Of a stretch of DNA of 64,000 nt, positions 23,752-31,635 are shown one piece after another. This DNA comes from Nocardia neocaledoniensis (GTDB lineage: Bacteria > Actinomycetota > Actinomycetes > Mycobacteriales > Mycobacteriaceae). Both the position numbers and the translations under genes were made by a program. The stretch is from positions 1 to 64,000 of the forward strand of contig NZ_QGTL01000017.1 of assembly GCF_003182135.1 (NCBI RefSeq), written 5' to 3'. The notes below the pieces were generated by a model. It was not told where the DNA came from. It worked only from the letters and a program-made list of their open reading frames with translations, and made no database searches. Each line of letters opens with the position of its first letter. Within the stretch, counting starts at the first letter, position 1.

Positions 23752-25019
23752 GACAGACCAGAATCGGCGCGCTGGCCCACGGCCTGCGCACCCTGCGCCG
23801 GGCACCGGACCTGGCGGCGCTGCGGGCGGCGTCGACGCCCGAGGAACTGGCGCGGCTGGCCCTGATCCCGGCCGGACGCAACCTGGGCATCTCGGTGAGC
23901 TTCCTGCCCGCGCACCTGCGGGCGGAGGCGACCGCGGCGCTGCTGGCCTGCCGGGTGCTCGACGCGTTCGAGGACCTCAGCGACCGCGCGGTCGCGGGCA
24001 CCGCGGTGCTCGCCGCGGCGCGCTACCTCGACGGGACCGGCGACATCGCGCCACCCGCCCTGCCCGCGGTGACCAGCGAGGCCCGCGACAGCGAGGCCGT
24101 CGACCGGCTGCTCGCCGCGCGCATCGACGACATCCGCGCCCTGGTGACCGCGCTGGCCCCGGCGGGCAGACAGCGCGTCGCCGCCGTGCTCACCGACGTC
24201 GCCGCGGTGATGGCGCGCAACATCGAGAGCCCGCTCTCGCGCGTCGCCTACAGCGAGGGGGTGCTCGGCCGTGTCACCCACTACGCCTGCGCCCTGGTCG
24301 CCGACGGCGTGCTGTCCGACGCCGACCTGCGCGAGCTGACCGGCTGTGTCGCCGTGATCGCCCAGTCCGCCAACGACCTGCGCGACGGCGAACTCGAGAT
24401 CTACGGCGTGGCCGACCGCGAGGAGCTGAAGCGTCGGGTGATGCTGCAACTGCTCGGTCCCGCGCTCGGCGGTTTCGCCCTGCTCGGCAGGCTCGGCCCC
24501 GGCACCCCGAGCCTGGGCGCGCGGGCGGCGATGGCGTACATGACCATCACCACCACCGCGTTCCTGTGCGCGGTCGTCGACGCGCCCGCGCCCTATCGGC
24601 GCAAGGTCGGCGCGGCCCTGCTCGCGGCGTCCTCGGCGAAGTACTGGACGAGGATGCTCGACCGGGTGCGCCGCAGCGCCGACCTGGCGATCCACCGGAT
24701 GCTCGACGCCTCACCGGATTTCGCCGACGGCGCCAACCGGACCACCGAGGTGCTCGGCGCCGGCGACCCGGCCACGATGCCGACCTCGCTGGTTCCGCTG
24801 ATCGTCGACACCACGTTCACGCTCGTGCGGACTCTGCCCGAGGGCCCGCTCACCGGCGAACTGCCCGACGCCGAGGTGCGCACCATGATGATCGCCGATC
24901 ACCTGGCCTTCGGCGCGATGGAACGCGTGCCCCCGCACGAACCCGCGGCGCTGCGGGCCCTCGCCACGAGACTTCAACTCGCTGCCCTCGACACCAGCAC
25001 CCCAGGGAGCCGCCCATGA
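23748..25019 (+). CDS. Squalene/phytoene-synthase-fold prenyltransferase-like enzyme
   Basis: This 423-residue protein keeps the two metal-binding motifs of head-to-head prenyl synthases: DAFED (Asp72-Asp76) followed by Asp79 in CRVLDAFEDLSDR, and NDLRD (209-213) in AQSANDLRDGELE. Between them, YSEGVLGRVTHYACAL matches the Y-x-x-x-VAG-x-VG helix. The remainder is poorly conserved, and the C-terminal 200 residues are longer than in typical family members. It starts inside the polyprenyl synthase stop (ATGA), so it probably uses that enzyme's product. It could join two chains, or use the fold for another prenyl reaction; squalene or phytoene as product is not established. Confidence 0.75.
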   Translation: MRQTRIGALAHGLRTLRRAPDLAALRAASTPEELARLALIPAGRNLGISVSFLPAHLRAEATAALLACRVLDAFEDLSDRAVAGTAVLAAARYLDGTGDIAPPALPAVTSEARDSEAVDRLLAARIDDIRALVTALAPAGRQRVAAVLTDVAAVMARNIESPLSRVAYSEGVLGRVTHYACALVADGVLSDADLRELTGCVAVIAQSANDLRDGELEIYGVADREELKRRVMLQLLGPALGGFALLGRLGPGTPSLGARAAMAYMTITTTAFLCAVVDAPAPYRRKVGAALLAASSAKYWTRMLDRVRRSADLAIHRMLDASPDFADGANRTTEVLGAGDPATMPTSLVPLIVDTTFTLVRTLPEGPLTGELPDAEVRTMMIADHLAFGAMERVPPHEPAALRALATRLQLAALDTSTPGSRP

Positions 25020-25081
25020 GCACTCGCCCCAGATCCGCGCTCATCGTCCCCGATACCACTAGCGAAGGAGCTCTCGCATGA
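25016..25081 (+). CDS. Possible 21-codon coupling ORF
   Basis: An ATG at 25016 overlaps the stop of the upstream prenyltransferase gene, and its TGA at 25079-25081 overlaps the ATG of the downstream desaturase gene. The peptide would be MSTRPRSALIVPDTTSEGAL plus one Ala. A GGGAG (25004-25008) precedes it. It may carry ribosomes from one gene to the next, or be chance; the downstream gene also has its own AAGGAG. Confidence 0.35.
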   Translation: MSTRPRSALIVPDTTSEGALA

Positions 25082-26070
25082 GCACCGGAACGCCCGTCGC
25101 GCCCGAACAGGCCCCGTTCAGCAAACGCGTGCTCAAGCTCGAGCACGCCTCCAACGTCGGTCCGCTGCTGCACATCGCCCTGTGGATCGGCATGCTGGCG
25201 CTGGGCCTGTTCGTGCCCGCCGCCACGAACTGGTACCTGGCGGTGCCGCTGATCATCGTGCTGTCGCTGCTGAACCTCTCGCTCACCATCGGCGTGATGC
25301 ACATGCACACCCACCGGCCGCTGTTCGTGTCGAAGTTCCCGAACCGGGTCGTCGACTTCCTGTGCTGCCTGCCCGGCAACCTCACCGCCGCCGAGATGCG
25401 CGAGGTGCACGTCCTCAACCACCACCGGTTCAACGACGGCCCCGGTGACGTCACCTCGACCACCGGCATGGAGAAGGGCCTCGGCGCCATCTGGTACTGG
25501 GTCCGTTACGGCGCCATCGTCAAGATCCACACGATCCGCACGCTCGCCGCCGCCGACCCGGCGCCGCGCCGCAAGCGGACCCGCCACCAGTTCCTGCTCG
25601 ACATGGCGCTGTACGCGCTCGTCATCGGAACCGTCTGGTACCTGGTCGATTTCGATCGCTTCGTGCTGTTCTACTGGGTGCCGTTCCTGATCACCCAGGT
25701 CAACGCCGGCTACTTCGCGTGGCTGAGTCACGCGCCGGCCAAGGGCTTCGAGGACGACCCGAGCACCTCGCTGAACAACGCGGGCAACGTGCTGAACTTC
25801 CTGATCTTCAACCAGGGCTACCACAGCGTGCACCACCGGTACCCGGGTATCCACTGGAGCCAGATCCCGGACAAGCTCGACTACATGCGCGATGTCAATC
25901 CCGGCGTCATCGTCCCGTACTGGATGGTCGCGCAGTCCGGCTGGCGCCTGTTCTGGCCGGGCGGGTTCCTCAACGAGCGCTACGGCAACAAGTGGAAGGC
26001 CAAGCTGGAGAAGCGCATCGAGGAGGGCACCGTGCGCTCGCGGTACCTGCCGTGGTTCGCATGGATCTGA
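25078..26070 (+). CDS. Membrane fatty-acid-desaturase-superfamily oxygenase
   Basis: This 330-residue membrane protein has the three histidine boxes of the non-haem di-iron desaturase/hydroxylase/ketolase superfamily: HMHTH (75-79), HVLNHH (111-116) and HSVHH (249-253), with hydrophobic segments at about 30-70 and 175-215. Such enzymes desaturate or hydroxylate acyl chains, or oxidise carotenoids and other terpenoids. Its place after two prenyl-chain enzymes suggests an isoprenoid substrate. The ATG follows AAGGAG; its 3' end overlaps the next gene by 10 bp. Confidence 0.85.
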   Translation: MSTGTPVAPEQAPFSKRVLKLEHASNVGPLLHIALWIGMLALGLFVPAATNWYLAVPLIIVLSLLNLSLTIGVMHMHTHRPLFVSKFPNRVVDFLCCLPGNLTAAEMREVHVLNHHRFNDGPGDVTSTTGMEKGLGAIWYWVRYGAIVKIHTIRTLAAADPAPRRKRTRHQFLLDMALYALVIGTVWYLVDFDRFVLFYWVPFLITQVNAGYFAWLSHAPAKGFEDDPSTSLNNAGNVLNFLIFNQGYHSVHHRYPGIHWSQIPDKLDYMRDVNPGVIVPYWMVAQSGWRLFWPGGFLNERYGNKWKAKLEKRIEEGTVRSRYLPWFAWI

Positions 26071-26864
26071 TCACGCCCACCCAGGCGCGCGCGGTCGTGA
26101 CCAGCCGCACCCGGCTGGTCCCGTTCCTGTTCGCGTTCGCCGTCTACGGCATCGCCGGCATCACCGTGCCGCTGATGCTGCTGTTCGCCGGCGGGTGGTT
26201 CCTGCCCAAGACGATCGACAAGGGGCCACACCTGTCGACCGTGCCGGCGCTGATCATCGACGTGCTGCTGCTGGCGCTGTTCGGCCTGCAGCACTCGGGG
26301 ATGGCCAGGCCCGCCTTCAAGGCCTTCGTCACCCGCTGGGTGCCGGAGGCGTTGGAGCGGACCGTCTACATCGTGATGGTGTGCCTGGTCATGTGGGTGA
26401 TCATGCTGGCCTGGCAGCCCATCCCGGCCGAACTCTGGTCGGCCGAGGGCACGGTGGGGCTGGCGCTCGACGCCGGGTTCTGGCTGGGTTTCGTGCTCGT
26501 CTACGCGGCCACGTTGTTGCTCAACCACTTCCACCTGCTCGGCATCAGCCAGGCCTATCGCGAATACGTGATCCAGGTGCCCGACGCCACCGTCGACCGG
26601 TTGCAGGTCAACGGCGTCTACCGCCTCGTGCGGCATCCGCTGATGACCGGTCTGCTCGTGTCGTTCTGGTTCGCCAGCACGTTCACCGTCGGGCATCTGG
26701 TGTGGGCACTGGGGTTGACCGGCTACATCCTGCTGGGCACCTACCTGGAGGAACGTGACCTGATCGCGCGCTTCGGCGCGTCCTACCGCGCCTACGCCGC
26801 GCAGGTTCCCGCGTTCTTCCCGTCCGTGCTCCGCAGTTTCGGCCGATCGACTCGGCAACCGTGA
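26061..26864 (+). CDS. MddA/NnrU-like membrane methyltransferase
   Basis: The 267-residue protein has five to six transmembrane segments and family signatures of methanethiol S-methyltransferase (MddA) and NnrU-type proteins: FGLQHSGMARPAFKAFVTRW, a VRHPLMTGLL motif that binds S-adenosylmethionine in the related isoprenylcysteine methyltransferases, and LEERDLIARFG with Y-x-x-Y-x-x-x-VP at the end. A SAM-dependent methyl transfer at the membrane is likely. In this operon the acceptor could be an isoprenoid; methanethiol methylation remains the alternative. It starts within the end of the desaturase gene. Confidence 0.75.
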   Translation: MDLITPTQARAVVTSRTRLVPFLFAFAVYGIAGITVPLMLLFAGGWFLPKTIDKGPHLSTVPALIIDVLLLALFGLQHSGMARPAFKAFVTRWVPEALERTVYIVMVCLVMWVIMLAWQPIPAELWSAEGTVGLALDAGFWLGFVLVYAATLLLNHFHLLGISQAYREYVIQVPDATVDRLQVNGVYRLVRHPLMTGLLVSFWFASTFTVGHLVWALGLTGYILLGTYLEERDLIARFGASYRAYAAQVPAFFPSVLRSFGRSTRQP

Positions 26865-26940
26865 GGGCCTGCCGCCCAGTGTGTTCCGGCGTCCGCCGGC
26901 ACGCTGGGTGGCATCGCCCGAGTTCGGGAGAGGAATCGAC

Positions 26941-27987
26941 GTGAACGGTCAGCCCGTTCGAGAGCGCGTCAGCGATGACGCCGCGGCGCCGGAACCGGCG
27001 GTCGGCGTCGGCCGTTCGCACGCGAAGGCCATTCTGCTCGGCGAACACACCGTGGTCCATGGCACGGCGGCCATCGCCTTCCCGCTGCCCGCGCTGCCGG
27101 TGCGCGCCATCGCCCGGCCCGGCCGGTCCGGGCCGCGCGAGGTCTGCGCCGACGGCCACTTCCGTTTCCTCGCGGGGGAAGCGGGCGAGGGCGGACCGCC
27201 GTCCGGGCCGCGCGTCGCGGTCGAGGAAGCGCTGCGCCGGTGGGGGATGACCGGTGTGCTGGTCGAGGTGGACGTCGAGTGCGACATCCCGTTGGCCAGG
27301 GGCCTCGGCTCCAGCGCCGCCTGCGCGGGCGCGGCGGTCCGCGCGGTCGCCGACCTGTACGGGCGCGCGCTCGACGCCGCCACCCTCTACGACTGCGTGC
27401 AGTGCGGCGAACAGGTCGCGCACGGCAGGGCCAGCGGGATCGACGCCAGTGCCGTGCTGGCGCACGGACCGATCCTGTTCCAGCGAGGCACCGCCCGGCC
27501 GATCGGCATCGCGGTCGACGCCGAGCTGGTCATCGCCGACACGGGCGTCCCCGGGTCCACCCACGAGGCGGTCGCCGGGGTCCGGCGCACACTCGACGCC
27601 GATCCACGGTCAGCGCGCCGCGTCCTGCGCCGGGCCACCGAACTGATCGGCTCCGCCGCCACTGATCTCAGCGAGGGCCGCGTCGCGGAACTCGGCACCG
27701 CGATGTTCGACTTCCAGGACCTGCTCGCCGGACTCGGCGTCAGCACACCGCGGATCGACGCCCTGGTCACCGCCGCGCGGGACGCGGGCGCGTTCGGCGC
27801 CAAGCTCACCGGCGCCGGGCTCGGCGGGTGCGTGCTCGCGCTCACCGCGACCGGGACCGCTCCCTCCGTGAGCGCGGCGCTGCGTGCGGCGGGCGCCGTG
27901 CGGACCTGGACCGTCACCGCCCGCAGCCTGCGGTCGCCCGCGCCGTCCTCCACCGCCTCGACACCGGATCGCGAGACACACCCATGA
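26941..27987 (+). CDS. Mevalonate kinase
   Basis: The enzyme phosphorylates mevalonate to mevalonate 5-phosphate. The 348-residue GHMP-kinase protein has KAILLGEHTVVHG near residue 30, the phosphate-binding loop PLARGLGSSAACAGA, and the C-terminal motif GAKLTGAGLGGCVLAL. The start is GTG at 26941, eight bases after AGAGG. A 76-bp gap separates it from the methyltransferase gene, the largest within the locus, so a second promoter is possible here. Its stop overlaps the next start (ATGA). The order from this gene on (kinase, decarboxylase, phosphomevalonate kinase, isomerase, reductase, synthase) is the one known from Streptomyces mevalonate clusters. Confidence 0.92.
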   Translation: MNGQPVRERVSDDAAAPEPAVGVGRSHAKAILLGEHTVVHGTAAIAFPLPALPVRAIARPGRSGPREVCADGHFRFLAGEAGEGGPPSGPRVAVEEALRRWGMTGVLVEVDVECDIPLARGLGSSAACAGAAVRAVADLYGRALDAATLYDCVQCGEQVAHGRASGIDASAVLAHGPILFQRGTARPIGIAVDAELVIADTGVPGSTHEAVAGVRRTLDADPRSARRVLRRATELIGSAATDLSEGRVAELGTAMFDFQDLLAGLGVSTPRIDALVTAARDAGAFGAKLTGAGLGGCVLALTATGTAPSVSAALRAAGAVRTWTVTARSLRSPAPSSTASTPDRETHP

Positions 27988-29018
27988 CTTCCCCCGCCGC
28001 ACTCCCCGTCGCGTCCGCGCGGGAGGGGGCCGCCACGGCGGTCGCCCACCCGAACATCGCCCTGGTGAAGTACTGGGGCAAGCGGGACGAGACGCTGTTC
28101 CTGCCCGTCACGGGAAGCCTGTCGCTGACCCTCGACGTCTTCCCGACCACCACCTCGGTCCAGCTGATCGACGGGCCCGCCGACACCGTGGAACTCAACG
28201 ACGCCCCGGCCACCGGCGCCGCGCTGACCCGCGTCGAGAAATTCCTCGACCTCGTCCGCGCCAGGGCGGGCCGCACCGAACGCGCGGCGGTGGTGACCGC
28301 CAACGCGGGGCCGACCGGCGCGGGCCTGGCGTCCTCGGCCAGTGGGTTCGCCGCCCTGGCCACGGCCGCGGCCGCCGCCTACGGCCTCGACCTCGACGGC
28401 CGCGCGCTCTCGCGGCTGGCCCGGCGCGGCTCCGGCTCGGCCGCGCGCTCGATCTTCGGCGGATTCGTGGTGTGGCACGCCGGCGAAGGGGACGGTGAGG
28501 CAGGCGATCTGGCCTCGTTCGCCGAACCGATCGGCGGGGAGGGCCTCGACCCCGCGCTCGTTCTCGGCATCGTGGCGGCCGGCGCGAAAGCGGTGTCCAG
28601 CCGCGACGCCATGCGCCGCACCACCGAGACCTCGCCGCTCTACCGGCCCTGGGCCGAATCCTCCCGGATCGACCTCGCCGAGATGCGCGAAGCCGTTGCC
28701 CGCCAGGATCTTCCGGCCATCGGTGAGATCGCCGAACGCAATGCCCTCGGCATGCACGCCACCATGTTGGCCGCGCGCCCCGGCGTCCGCTACCTCTCGC
28801 CGCACTCGCTGGCAGTCCTCGACGAGGTCCTTGCCCTGCGCGCCGACGGCATCGCCGCCTACGCCACCATCGACGCCGGCCCGAACGTGAAGGTGCTGTG
28901 CGCCAGGGCCGACGCGCCCGTCGTCGCCGCCCGGATCGAGGCACTCGGCGAGTTCGTCACCACCCGCACCGCCCACATCGGTCCCGGGGTGCGGTGCACG
29001 ACAGGTGGCGACCGATGA
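27984..29018 (+). CDS. mvaD: Diphosphomevalonate decarboxylase
   Basis: The enzyme makes isopentenyl diphosphate from mevalonate 5-diphosphate using ATP. The 344-residue protein shows AHPNIALVKYWGKRDE at the N-terminus, the ATP loop GAGLASSASGFAALA, RRGSGSAARSIFGGFVVW and the C-terminal DAGPNVKVLC, all diagnostic. The ATG at 27984 overlaps the mevalonate kinase stop, and its own stop overlaps the phosphomevalonate kinase start. Confidence 0.95.
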   Translation: MTSPAALPVASAREGAATAVAHPNIALVKYWGKRDETLFLPVTGSLSLTLDVFPTTTSVQLIDGPADTVELNDAPATGAALTRVEKFLDLVRARAGRTERAAVVTANAGPTGAGLASSASGFAALATAAAAAYGLDLDGRALSRLARRGSGSAARSIFGGFVVWHAGEGDGEAGDLASFAEPIGGEGLDPALVLGIVAAGAKAVSSRDAMRRTTETSPLYRPWAESSRIDLAEMREAVARQDLPAIGEIAERNALGMHATMLAARPGVRYLSPHSLAVLDEVLALRADGIAAYATIDAGPNVKVLCARADAPVVAARIEALGEFVTTRTAHIGPGVRCTTGGDR

Positions 29019-30541
29019 GCGGGCACGAAGCCCGACCGGTCCCGGTCCTCGCGCACGACCGGCCATCGCCGGCAGGCCGTGACGACCGGCGACCGGTGGG
29101 CGGGTCCGCGGAGGGAGCCGGCCCGGTGGGCGCTCCCGATCGGCCGGCATCCGCGGGTCACGGTGGGCGGCAGGAGGATCCGGCGTTCGGCGGGTCTCGC
29201 CAGTCGGTCACCTGTCGCGCGCCGGGCAAGCTGTTCATCGCGGGCGAGTACGCCGTCGTCGAGCCGGGGAATCTCGCGGTGCTCACCGCCGTCGACCGCT
29301 ACGCGACCGCCACGGTGACCGCCGCCGACATCGACGCCACCTCACACCGCGCGGAGGAGGCCGCACCTGCCACCGGCCGGGTGGCTCGGACGCCGGGGAT
29401 CATTCAGCGTTCCGATATCGATAGCACCGCGTCGCGGCACCGCGCGGAGGAGCTCGCCCCGGCCACCGGCCGCGTCACTTCGACGCCGGGGACCACGCTG
29501 CGTTCCGATATCGACGGCACCGTGTCGTGGCACCGCACAGACGAGCCCGCACCGACGACCGGCCACGTCATTCCGTTGCCGGAGATCACGCTGCGTTCCG
29601 ACCTGGACGGCGGCGTGTCGCTGGCCTGTCGTCGCGAGGGCGATCGGCTCGTGCCCGCGACGCCCGACGGCGCGGTGCCGGCCGCGTTCGCGTACGTCTT
29701 CGCCGCGGTCTCGATCCTCGACCGGTTGCGCACCGAGCGTGGAATCACCGCTCGCCGTTATGTCTTGGCGGTCTCCACCGATCTCAGCGACGTCGACGGC
29801 CGCAAGTACGGCCTGGGCTCCAGTGCGGCCGTGACCGTAGCGACCGTGGCCGCGCTCGCCCGGTTCCACGAGCTCGAGCTCAGCGCGATGGATCGGTACC
29901 GGCTGGCGATGCTCGCGACGATTACTGTCGCTCCGCGGGCCTCCGGGGGTGACGTGGCCGCGGCCACCTGGGGCGGTTGGCTCGCCTACGGGTCGCCGGA
30001 CCGGGGCCTTGTCGCCGAGACCGTGGCTCGGGGCGGGGTCGGCGCCGCCCTGCGCGCACCGTGGCCGGGCCTGTCGGTCCGCCCGCTGCCCACACCGCCC
30101 GGCCTCGCCCTCCGGGTCGGCTGGACCGGGAGCCCCGCCTCCACCCCGGCCCTGGTCGGCGCCGCCACCCGGGCGCGCGGTGACCGGACCGTGTTCAACG
30201 CGCGCAGCAACGACTGCGTCCAGCGCCTGACCACGGCCGTCGACGCCGGCGACGTCCCGGCGATCCGCGCAGAAATCGACTGTGCCCGTGAACTTCTGCT
30301 CGGCCTCGACGAGACCGCCCAACTCGGCATCATGACCCCGCGGCTGCACGCCCTGTGCGCGGCCGCCGCGGCGGTGGGCGCGGCGGCCAAACCCTCCGGC
30401 GCGGGCGGCGGCGACTGCGGGATCGCCGTCATCGAGAACACCAGCACCGCCGCCCTCGCCGAACTCACCGACCGCTGGGTCGCGGCGGGCATCCGTCCGC
30501 TGCCGCTGCGGATCCACCCACGCGCAGAGGAGGACTCATGA
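29015..30541 (+). CDS. Phosphomevalonate kinase with tandem-repeat insertion
   Basis: The enzyme converts mevalonate 5-phosphate to the diphosphate. GHMP motifs are present: CRAPGKLFIAGEYAVVEPG, KYGLGSSAAVTVATV and KPSGAGGGDCGIAV. At 508 residues it is much longer than the usual 360-400. Two parts account for this: a low-complexity Pro/Gly/Arg N-terminal extension of about 65 residues before the kinase fold, and three consecutive 31-residue repeats (residues 111-203) between the first strand region and VSLACRREGDRLVP. The ATG at 29015 overlaps the upstream stop, but a later start inside the extension cannot be excluded. Kinase motifs are intact, so the enzyme is probably active. Confidence 0.9.
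   Translation: MSGHEARPVPVLAHDRPSPAGRDDRRPVGGSAEGAGPVGAPDRPASAGHGGRQEDPAFGGSRQSVTCRAPGKLFIAGEYAVVEPGNLAVLTAVDRYATATVTAADIDATSHRAEEAAPATGRVARTPGIIQRSDIDSTASRHRAEELAPATGRVTSTPGTTLRSDIDGTVSWHRTDEPAPTTGHVIPLPEITLRSDLDGGVSLACRREGDRLVPATPDGAVPAAFAYVFAAVSILDRLRTERGITARRYVLAVSTDLSDVDGRKYGLGSSAAVTVATVAALARFHELELSAMDRYRLAMLATITVAPRASGGDVAAATWGGWLAYGSPDRGLVAETVARGGVGAALRAPWPGLSVRPLPTPPGLALRVGWTGSPASTPALVGAATRARGDRTVFNARSNDCVQRLTTAVDAGDVPAIRAEIDCARELLLGLDETAQLGIMTPRLHALCAAAAAVGAAAKPSGAGGGDCGIAVIENTSTAALAELTDRWVAAGIRPLPLRIHPRAEEDS
29345..29623 (+). repeat. Three tandem 93-bp repeats inside the phosphomevalonate kinase gene
   Basis: Units start at 29345, 29438 and 29531, each 93 bp with no indels, so the frame is kept. 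Each encodes 31 residues with the pattern HR-(A/T)-(E/D)-E-x-AP-(A/T)-TG-(R/H)-V, then P, then RSD-(I/L)-D-x-x-x-S. Copies 1 and 2 start with an identical 15-mer; copy 3 has diverged further. The sequence just before copy 1 (ADIDATS) resembles the end of a unit, suggesting growth by slippage or unequal crossover. Confidence 0.9.
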
Positions 30542-31635
30542 TCGCCGACCGCAAGGACGACCACGTCCGGCACGCGGTGGACCAGCGCCGCGCGGACTCC
30601 GGCGGCAACGACTTCGACTGCGTCACCTTCGTGCACCACGCCCTGGCCGGGATCGACAGCGGCGAGGTCTCGCTCGCCGTCGACGTCGCCGGAAAGCAGT
30701 GGGACACACCGCTCTACGTCAACGCGATGACCGGCGGCAGCGCCAAGACCGGCGAGATCAACCGGAAACTGGCCGTGGCCGCCCGCGAGACCGGCATCCC
30801 CATCGCCGCCGGGTCGATGAGCGCGTTCTTCCGCGATCCCGCCGTGGCCGACACCTATCGGGTGCTGCGCCGGGAGAATCCGCACGGCTTCGTGATGGCC
30901 AATGTCAACGCGACCGCGTCGCTGGAGCAGGTGCTACGCGCGATCGAGCTGCTCGAGGCCGACGCGCTGCAGATCCATCTCAACGCGGTGCAGGAAGTGG
31001 TGATGCCCGAGGGCGATCGCTCCTTCGGCTCGTGGCCGCGCCAGATCGAGCACCTCGTCGCGCACGTCCCGATCCCGGTGATCGTCAAGGAAGTCGGGTT
31101 CGGCCTGAGCAGGCAGACCGTCGCGTGGCTGCGCGACGCCGGGGTCTCGGTGGCCGACGTCGGCGGCCGCGGCGGCACCAACTTCGCCCGCATCGAGAAC
31201 TCGCGCCGCCCCGCGGGCGATTTCGCGTTCCTCGAGAGCTGGGGCCAGTCCACCCCCACCTGCCTGCTGGACTGCGCGGGCCTGGACGGCATCGACATCG
31301 CGGCCTCCGGCGGAATCCGCTCGCCGCTCGACATCGCCAGGGCGCTGGCGCTCGGCGCGAGCGCCACCGGAGTCGCCGGTGCCTTCCTCGACACCGTCGT
31401 GCGCGCCGACACCGACGCGCTGGTCGCCCAGATCCGCACCTGGCTCGACCAGCTGCGGCAGATCCTGACCGTGCTCGGCGCCCGCACCCCCGCGGACCTG
31501 GCCGGGTGCGACCTGCTGATCACCGGGGAGGTGGCGAGTTTCTGCGCACTGCGCGGCATCGACGCGGCCGCCCTTGCCCACCGGAGTCCCTGGTGGCGCG
31601 AATCGAGAGACCGAGGAGGAGTCATCGGTGAATGA
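30538..31635 (+). CDS. fni: Type 2 isopentenyl-diphosphate isomerase (FMN-dependent)
   Basis: The enzyme interconverts IPP and DMAPP using reduced FMN. The 365-residue TIM-barrel protein has RKDDHVRHA at the N-terminus, NAMTGGSAKTGEIN, the FMN-binding AAGSMSAFF, HLNAVQEVVMPEGDRSF, VKEVGFGLS, DVGGRGGTNF and AASGGIRSPLD. It supplies the allylic primer needed by the polyprenyl synthase. The ATG overlaps the phosphomevalonate kinase stop (ATGA). Confidence 0.95.
   Translation: MIADRKDDHVRHAVDQRRADSGGNDFDCVTFVHHALAGIDSGEVSLAVDVAGKQWDTPLYVNAMTGGSAKTGEINRKLAVAARETGIPIAAGSMSAFFRDPAVADTYRVLRRENPHGFVMANVNATASLEQVLRAIELLEADALQIHLNAVQEVVMPEGDRSFGSWPRQIEHLVAHVPIPVIVKEVGFGLSRQTVAWLRDAGVSVADVGGRGGTNFARIENSRRPAGDFAFLESWGQSTPTCLLDCAGLDGIDIAASGGIRSPLDIARALALGASATGVAGAFLDTVVRADTDALVAQIRTWLDQLRQILTVLGARTPADLAGCDLLITGEVASFCALRGIDAAALAHRSPWWRESRDRGGVIGE

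Noticed and set aside
26865..26940. Candidate terminator between methyltransferase and mevalonate kinase genes
   Set aside because: The CCGGCG-TC-CGCCGG repeat has a loop of only 2 nt and no T-run; a break in the operon cannot be claimed from it.
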